Below, piece after piece: positions 44,501 to 47,358 of a DNA stretch of 47,358 bases (the first letter of the stretch is position 1; each line of letters starts with the position of its first letter). This DNA is from Oscillospiraceae bacterium. GTDB lineage: Bacteria > Bacillota > Clostridia > Oscillospirales > CAG-272. The notes beneath the pieces are model-generated. The model was given only the letters and a program-made list of their open reading frames with translations, was not told where the DNA came from and made no database searches. The stretch spans positions 1 through 47,358 of the forward strand of contig SVRE01000007.1 of assembly GCA_015065005.1 (NCBI GenBank), given 5' to 3'. The translations under genes were made by a program, and so were the position numbers.

Positions 44501-45094
44501 TATGTATTCTATATCTATTCCGTCATAGATGTTTTCATAAATAGCCTTTGACACAAGGTTATTAAGCACGGACACATCCTCAAACTTACGGCTATTATTG
44601 CTTTGAGGATTTTCGATTTTCACGCTTACCTTGTTTGTGTTTAGGGGAGTAAAATCTATTTTATATCCCCCGTCATTTATACTAACAAGCCCCGAAGAGC
44701 CTGACTTATTTGCAAATTTAATTTCTGATTTGTTGCCGGCGGAATATTCACTTCCGTTTAAAGTGAGAGCATTATCGATATCTACCCATTTTCCGTCTGC
44801 ATCCTTATAGTGTACTGCCTGCGAGTATACAACCGCCTTTGTTGTTCCGTCAGACAGTTTGAAATGCTTAATATTTTCTTCCCTTAATGCTTCGTCCTCT
44901 TCTAATACAATAACATCCTTTGTAGTCGGTTCGCCTTCAATATCAGCATTTGTGCTTACATTATCTGTACTTGTATCGCTTGTTTCTTCGCTAATCACAT
45001 TTGCGAGGGCTGATACAGGTAATGATACTATGAGAATTAATAATGCCATAACGAAAGCCAACATTTTAACTGTCAATTTAACTTCTTGTTTCAT
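38600..45094 (-). CDS. secreted Rhs/YD-repeat polymorphic toxin (WapA-like)
   Basis: This is a 2164-residue cell-surface protein. Order: signal peptide (1 to about 31, cleaved near ALA), N-terminal beta-rich region (about 60-290), DNRLRE-like module (about 295-450), start of the shell with CDGT-like YVWIDGDGTRHTF (about 555), two carbohydrate-binding-like jelly-roll modules (about 870-1015 and 1045-1190), many YD repeats (about 1195-1930), the Rhs-associated core RYRGYYFDTETGFYYLNARY (about 1895-1915), and the cleavage-type boundary NRTDPVGEAWW (about 1960). The variable tip has a hydrophobic Ala/Val-rich stretch (about 1967-2035). The last 70 residues are His-rich (DYMHTHKIDG, PHIHMAPP) and resemble polymorphic toxin type 24 domains. 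AAGGAGAA is the RBS. Confidence 0.92.
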   Translation of the reverse strand: MKQEVKLTVKMLAFVMALLILIVSLPVSALANVISEETSDTSTDNVSTNADIEGEPTTKDVIVLEEDEALREENIKHFKLSDGTTKAVVYSQAVHYKDADGKWVDIDNALTLNGSEYSAGNKSEIKFANKSGSSGLVSINDGGYKIDFTPLNTNKVSVKIENPQSNNSRKFEDVSVLNNLVSKAIYENIYDGIDIEYILVGNNIKENIIVKEKQDTYTFSFELKLNKLSAELVNGAILLSDYDSGEQVYKIPAPYMLDANNAYSNSVEYTLTQNSKWKYTLTVTASADWINADTTSLPVTIDPAVYVNESYIEDYTVNEEAPYTETTLSVGLGYRAYIQINTLPALPSDAYVTSAKLSMHPVVAGENYIGIYNDGEYTPEDYNIVKFTDEWYDWEFSNILKKWYSNSMNSGTLILDAMEGDYVTQFCSVDHLGGHPIVLISYIGVGGLEEYWAYASQSVGISGTGNINLASGNLIFTTPTLTTTDSLFAYAPTIVYDSAYAGESYEISDDTQAVIAQSYMGHGFKLNLNEILIEKNYTINVGSEFWSIDATYYVWIDGDGTRHTFYPSEKEEEENIYYDEDGLQCKLTVETNSITISDTSNNVRFFTKYSSSTSNEDTEVWYLSSINDKNGNKLSFTFDSSKRPTKVNVTPNGLNAIEMLTLAYDGSGRLYLVRNETSGEACLLRYSSTPTGEISAIGGAYLREVLFLHCEDTVTQSMLYAFVGDIDNTSAGITVNAIARYEYDEIGRLIKVYDASSDYFVEYSYVNDSISLIKEYGKNQVQGQSISIAYYKGYTEVRSSGSDDVLDTSDDLINVYTFDESNRTLCTYTTDSSRTKIYGAVTGEYAEQEKAKNSLAMSTVINGNSANYLLNGNFEASDSSVPNWTITGDTYLSGTSSGIAWDNARLYMYATPNGTTSISQTVKLSKGTYTLSLDINAHSSSNFQIYLKAISSNNTFIEEIPINEVYASGSGGFASFTFDVDETTATNYTVGVYLVANSSATDSDSISVDNIMLAKTTGVSQYNYVNYADLENYEIGTDLGKWNLPSGTSIDNSTLSIGNSIAIAGSIAYKRSATQTVYTASQAAIDRFTNDMTFGSGSTSEDVVFVISGFGKGIDAMNTGKSKFSIVLDITYRSVSTQFETISTSADFCAKSEGWQFTSATFVLPANSMIKEIKVRCEYSNNIGIAYFDNITLTCDKKSGTIRYLYNDDGKLKATLTGTNDVVFYTYEGNDVTNIITNKTKTTYQYDSNHNVVSEKRYNHSIAPSYNIYDSDESVDTDDEVYIEDIYGQSQVLKSTSTYTYNSYGLTVEELTYDAADTQYVKTTYLYDTVTSSKLFGALKSETNSLGNTTEYFYDNATGQLISVIESDDTGYYYTYDSIGNLTMVQPATVSTTAQPVTNSSKVQYVYNSNNRLESIIANGTTYNFAYDEFGNQESVAIGSSQIVSQETNAYNGKVTKVTYANGTIVEYTYDHLERVTEIKYTTGEAVTVYNYEYDSNGNLCKYVDGKNGTTTIYKYDISNRLVKMIEYDTEEMKNNFGVSYDYNEESRLSYLYYSQDYLYGTSAYAKLSNYYNFIYNSDNSLKRVEVNVGNAEKYRINYTYDDFRRYANKVVEFGNIDNVTAYNYLSSSNATSALISQYTTSVSNDTGTLSSQTFKYTYDETNQNITEIRDANNNLLYRYTYDSLDRLVREDNSVTNRTYLYTYDNNGNIRDEIVFVYTLGDAYDSTFVESNLWSYGNSQWGDQLTNYNGGTITYDSMGNPTGYYNGLEFTWDNVNNLVSTNDGWWINSYTYNDSGIRTSKTIYGVTHIYHLDGTRILSEEYGNKLILYIYDESGSIIGMAYRTSSYTSGVFDYYLFTKNLQGDIIGIYDTSGNCVASYTYNAWGECTVTNNTSANIGNINPFRYRGYYFDTETGFYYLNARYYDPQIKRFINADDRMLAGDVNGANLFAYCGNNPVNRTDPVGEAWWHWAIAGAIVVACAVAVVVTAGGATAGIAAVASVANGMAAATTASTVAAGAFIGSSVALGTTALIAADNSNSLEEFAEKGSWEVVANTTAGVIVGGSYGYDIAKSQLNNISNQPIEKGSIQAPKTGATPNSRYLQYDSSTNQLRSDTVYDSNGNWYSRVDYMHTHKIDGVPYMPHIHMAPPLNQNGQPIGREYVLPW

Positions 45095-45141
45095 AATAAT
45101 TCTCCTTTTGATTTCTTTATAAAATTTTTGTTTGGTTTGGA

Positions 45142-45171
45142 CATTTGGCTACTACTTAAAGTAGCCAAATG
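45142..45171. other. hairpin between the secreted-protein gene and rhs
   Basis: The stem CATTTGGCTAC / GTAGCCAAATG has an 8-nt loop. It lies 8 bp after the stop of the upstream minus-strand gene and 48 bp before the rhs start. There is no T run on the minus strand, so it may be a weak attenuator or an RNA-stabilising hairpin and not a full terminator. Confidence 0.5.
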
Positions 45172-45179
45172 CCAACAAT

Positions 45180-45605
45180 TTAGTATGTTTTTTCGATTTC
45201 TCTTGTGATAACATCGTCTGCACCACCGCTACCTGAAACAGTATATGTTAATGTAGCCTTGTAGGTACCACCTTCTGTTAATTGAACAGAATGTTCATTA
45301 ATGCAATAATACAATGTTGATCGATCTGTCCAAGAAGCCCCCTCAACCTGTACCCAAGAAGAGCCTGATTGCTTTTCAATCTTAGTGTCTACTACGATGC
45401 TTGTTGTTATTCCTCTATATCCTCTGCAAGTATATGTAATAGTTCCAATACCATTTTCATCAATAATAAAAGTCGCTTCCGCCGTGCTCATATTATTAAA
45501 GTATGGAGTTATGCCACCCTCAGTTGTAGCAAATGCAGACATTGCCAAAGAAACCATTAATATCGCAAGCAACGTAAGAGAAAGTATTCTGTTACGCATT
45601 TTCAT
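45180..45605 (-). CDS. small secreted protein of unknown function
   Basis: This is a 141-residue exported protein. The signal peptide MKMRNRILSLTLLAILMVSL is cleaved around SAFA (about 24-27). The mature part is beta-strand rich (ATFIIDENGIGTITYTCRGY, TYKATLTYTVSGSGGAD), similar to an Ig-like or immunoglobulin-sandwich layout, with two Cys. A strong AAGGAGGTG precedes the ATG. It is the first gene before rhs on the same strand, 85 bp upstream of it. A structural or export-related partner of the Rhs protein is possible but not shown. Confidence 0.7.
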   Translation of the reverse strand: MKMRNRILSLTLLAILMVSLAMSAFATTEGGITPYFNNMSTAEATFIIDENGIGTITYTCRGYRGITTSIVVDTKIEKQSGSSWVQVEGASWTDRSTLYYCINEHSVQLTEGGTYKATLTYTVSGSGGADDVITREIEKTY

Positions 45606-45632
45606 AAATTCACCTCCTTTCTATTCCGTTCT

Positions 45633-45661
45633 CTATAATTAAATAGGGGATTTTTTGTCAA
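45633..45661 (-). promoter_or_regulatory. promoter of the secreted protein and rhs
   Basis: On the minus strand TTGACA (45656-45661) and TTATAG (45633-45638) are 17 bp apart, 28 bp before the ATG at 45605. It is divergent from the sigma-factor promoter. Confidence 0.55.
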
Positions 45662-45722
45662 AATCCTTCAAATTTTGGAAAATATTTTTAATTTTACAAA
45701 TCGTTCACAATTCAAAAACAAG

Positions 45723-45751
45723 TTGACTTGTGAATAATTGTATGATATACT
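45723..45751 (+). promoter_or_regulatory. promoter of the sigma/anti-sigma operon
   Basis: TTGACT (45723-45728) and TATACT (45746-45751) are separated by 17 bp, with TGA directly before the -10 (extended -10). Confidence 0.6.
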
Positions 45752-45780
45752 GTTAAAAAATTTTTAAGGATGTGAAAATA

Positions 45781-46323
45781 ATGCTTCTACTCTATTTAGC
45801 TTTGCTTGAAACAGAAGAGGATCGAGCCAAAATCACCAAAATATATGAAACGTATCTTGATTGGATGCTTAAAATGGCTTATTACTACTTAAAAAATGAA
45901 GATGATGCTGAGGATGCGGTTAACGACGTGTTTTTAAGCAGTATCAGCGGAGGTTGTTCTATTCCAATGGATAACGAGAATGAAACAAAACCGTATCTTT
46001 TTATCTGCATAAGAAACAGTGCATTTCGCATTAAAAAGCTGAAAAGCAAGCACAAAACGGTTAATTTTGATGAATTGTTTAATCTATCATCCAAATACGA
46101 TTTAGAAGATGAAATGATTGAAAAAGAGACAAAGAAAATACTATTAACTTGCATAAATACTTTGCCCCCGATATACAAGGATGTTTTGACTCTTTATGTA
46201 GGTTTTGACAGAACATTAAAGGAAATCGCTAAAGAATTGGTCTTGCCATTTAAAACAGTTGAAACGAGATTTAGGCGCGGAAGGGGCATCTTAAAGGAAA
46301 GGTTTGGTGATGTTGATTTATGA
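45781..46323 (+). CDS. ECF-type RNA polymerase sigma factor
   Basis: This is a 180-residue sigma-70 family protein of group 4 size. Region 2 spans about residues 20-55 (WMLKMAYYYLKNEDDAEDAV, then NDVFL). Region 4 is near the C-terminus (PPIYKDVLTLYV, TLKEIAKELVLPFKTVETRF, RRGRG). The start at 45781 (ATG) has AAGGA 10 bp upstream; an in-frame GTG at 45772 is too close to that site. It overlaps the anti-sigma gene by 4 bp. The divergent neighbour is the secreted protein-rhs unit, a plausible target. Confidence 0.85.
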   Translation: MLLLYLALLETEEDRAKITKIYETYLDWMLKMAYYYLKNEDDAEDAVNDVFLSSISGGCSIPMDNENETKPYLFICIRNSAFRIKKLKSKHKTVNFDELFNLSSKYDLEDEMIEKETKKILLTCINTLPPIYKDVLTLYVGFDRTLKEIAKELVLPFKTVETRFRRGRGILKERFGDVDL

Positions 46324-47048
46324 GTACTGTTGACAATGCAATGCTTAAGGAATGCCTGCTTGAAAGCATTTTAGCTGAAATCAAAGAAATTGAAGCTATG
46401 GAATACCCTAACATAAAAGCAAGCGAAAGCTTTAAAGAAAGAATTAAAAACACCATAAACTCGGGAAAGGCTGCCCAAAAGAAGCATTTTCCAAAAAAAG
46501 TTGCAATTGCTTTTATAGCTGCTGTTATTCTAAGTCTTTCAATAATGTTTACTGTTTCCGCTGAGATACGACAGGCTGTTGCTGACTTTTTTGTCAAAGC
46601 ATATGAAACCTTTACACAGTTTATCATTGTAGAAAACGATGGAGCGGACACAAATACATCTGGCTCTGACATAACACAAGCTCCGATTACATATCCCACC
46701 ACAATAGAAACAGAATATATGCCATCTTATATAAACAAAAACAACTATGTACAACTTGATAAAGTCACAAACAAATACAATATTTGGGCTGCTTGGTCGA
46801 ACGATACTTACATAATTGATTTGGCACAGCAGGTAATTGATAGCAACGACATTATATTAGATACGGAAAACGCATCTTATCAAACCGCATACATAGGAGA
46901 ACAAAAGGTTTATTACGTCTTGAAGAACAACACATACACCATAAAATGGTTGGAGTACGGGTATTCATTCAACATGAGCTGTGATGAAGCTTTGGGTTGG
47001 GATGAAGTAGAAAAAATCGTATTAAGCTTAGAACCTGTTACTGATTGA
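46320..47048 (+). CDS. membrane-anchored anti-sigma-like protein (DUF4367-type C-terminus)
   Basis: This 242-residue protein has a cytoplasmic N-terminus (1 to about 62), one membrane helix (about 63-82, VAIAFIAAVILSLSIMFTVS) and an extracellular domain. The last 100 residues (IWAAWSND through KIVLSLEPV) fit the DUF4367 pattern common in proteins encoded after clostridial ECF sigma genes. The 4-bp overlap with the sigma gene supports a sigma/anti-sigma pair. Its N-terminus lacks a classical zinc anti-sigma motif (HxxxCxxC). Confidence 0.72.
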   Translation: MSTVDNAMLKECLLESILAEIKEIEAMEYPNIKASESFKERIKNTINSGKAAQKKHFPKKVAIAFIAAVILSLSIMFTVSAEIRQAVADFFVKAYETFTQFIIVENDGADTNTSGSDITQAPITYPTTIETEYMPSYINKNNYVQLDKVTNKYNIWAAWSNDTYIIDLAQQVIDSNDIILDTENASYQTAYIGEQKVYYVLKNNTYTIKWLEYGYSFNMSCDEALGWDEVEKIVLSLEPVTD

Positions 47049-47060
47049 TTACAAATTTTC

Positions 47061-47096
47061 AAGGAACTCACCGATAAAATTGTCGGTGAGTTCCTT
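47061..47096. terminator. rho-independent terminator of the sigma operon
   Basis: A perfect 14-bp stem aaggaactcaccga / tcggtgagttcctt with an 8-nt loop lies 12 bp after the stop codon. Confidence 0.85.
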
Positions 47097-47210
47097 TACT
47101 TGGTGCCTTTAAGGCGTGGAAAAAACCCCTAGTTCTACTAGGGGAAAAAGACGCGAGGAACTACAATAAATTCGGGCGAGCTTTACACAAGCCCAAGAGA
47201 AGTTTACAAA

Positions 47211-47277
47211 AATTAAGCCTCCTGATATAAAAGTAGTGGTTTGGCGACCGCATTACTAAAATACAGGAGGATTAATT
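47211..47277 (+). promoter_or_regulatory. RBS-masking stem-loop in the IS200 transposase leader
   Basis: AATTAAgCCTCCTG (47211-47224) pairs with CAGGAGGaTTAATT (47264-47277), so the AGGAGG SD is buried in a 13-bp stem. An inner stem GTAGTG/CATTAC adds stability. IS200 elements are known to limit transposase translation this way. Confidence 0.75.
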
Positions 47278-47280
47278 TTT

Positions 47281-47358
47281 ATGGAAAAGAATGAAATAAG
47301 AAGCAACGCACACTCAAAATATAGGTGTCAGTATCATATAGTATTTGCACCGAAATTC
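47281..47358 (+). CDS. tnpA: IS200/IS605 family transposase TnpA (Y1), N-terminal part only
   Basis: The first 26 codons are present; the frame runs off the window. The N-terminus reads NAHSKYRCQYHIVFAPKF, which matches the conserved start of Y1 HUH transposases (typically K-x-C-x-Y-H-I-V-F-x-P-K). The catalytic HUH and Tyr lie beyond the window. AGGAGG is 10 bp upstream but sequestered. Confidence 0.85.
   Translation, partial: MEKNEIRSNAHSKYRCQYHIVFAPKF

Larger units (their letters stand above)
47121..47358 (+). mobile_element. IS200-like insertion sequence, left part (cut by the window end)
   Basis: A subterminal hairpin CCCCTAGT-tct-ACTAGGGG (47126-47144) resembles the imperfect palindromes recognised by Y1 transposases at IS200/IS605 ends. 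It is followed by a structured leader and the start of a transposase gene. The exact left end is not resolved. Confidence 0.75.

Noticed and set aside
47061-47144. Taking both hairpins here as ends of the IS element
   Set aside because: The first is a typical T-tailed terminator placed right after the anti-sigma stop; only the CCCCTAGT hairpin has the form of an IS200 end.

Overview
The window looks like a chromosome segment of an uncultured gut-type Clostridia (low-GC Firmicutes, Oscillospiraceae/Christensenellales-like). This rests on strong AGGAGG-type ribosome binding sites, TTG/GTG starts, class III glutamine synthetase, RNase M5, DUF1934, NrdR and a BspA-type leucine-rich lipoprotein. 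It is an inference from gene content, not a computed placement.

Region 1 (about 0-14.7 kb) is housekeeping. A leftward operon rbfA-nrnA-truB-comEC-sdaA is followed by divergent rmuC and a leucine-rich-repeat lipoprotein. Next come a leftward tyrosine phosphatase and a rightward cysE-DUF1934-holA-rnmV operon. A leftward nrdR has two NrdR-box-like sites 31 bp apart in its upstream region, and glnN (GSIII) follows with a consensus promoter. ComEC has lost the metal ligands of its C-terminal metallo-beta-lactamase-like domain.

Region 2 (about 14.8-29 kb) is a rightward surface-polysaccharide cluster. It holds a PglE-like sugar aminotransferase, an HpcH/HpaI aldolase-family protein, three glycosyltransferases, a Wzy-like polymerase, a polysaccharide deacetylase and a Wzx-like flippase. 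These are followed by a lone acyl-CoA carboxyltransferase subunit, two tandem nucleotidyltransferase-family proteins, a small membrane protein and an MscL channel with an unusually long charged tail. A leftward GDPD-GH31-SDR operon and tRNA-Gln(TTG) close the region.

Region 3 (about 32.4-47.36 kb) is an AT-rich accessory island that starts at tRNA-Gln. Its centre is a 2164-residue secreted Rhs/YD-repeat protein (38600-45094, minus strand) with a C-terminal toxin-like tip and an adjacent candidate immunity gene. Downstream lie two orphan Rhs cassettes. Each has about 100 residues of Rhs core without a proper start, a new C-terminal domain, and its own candidate immunity gene with a good RBS. 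Both cassettes begin at the same point of the Rhs core, and at that point both are joined to the same 123-bp multi-hairpin element, bounded by TTATA and carrying an extended -10 promoter that reads into the cassette. REP-like palindromes lie between cassettes. The first cassette shares a 61-bp identical tract with the active rhs gene exactly at the junction. Together this looks like a modular tip-switching polymorphic toxin locus with a dedicated-looking boundary element, and it is the strongest candidate for an undescribed system here. A small secreted protein, a divergent sigma factor/anti-sigma pair and the start of an IS200-like transposase with an RBS-masking leader complete the window.
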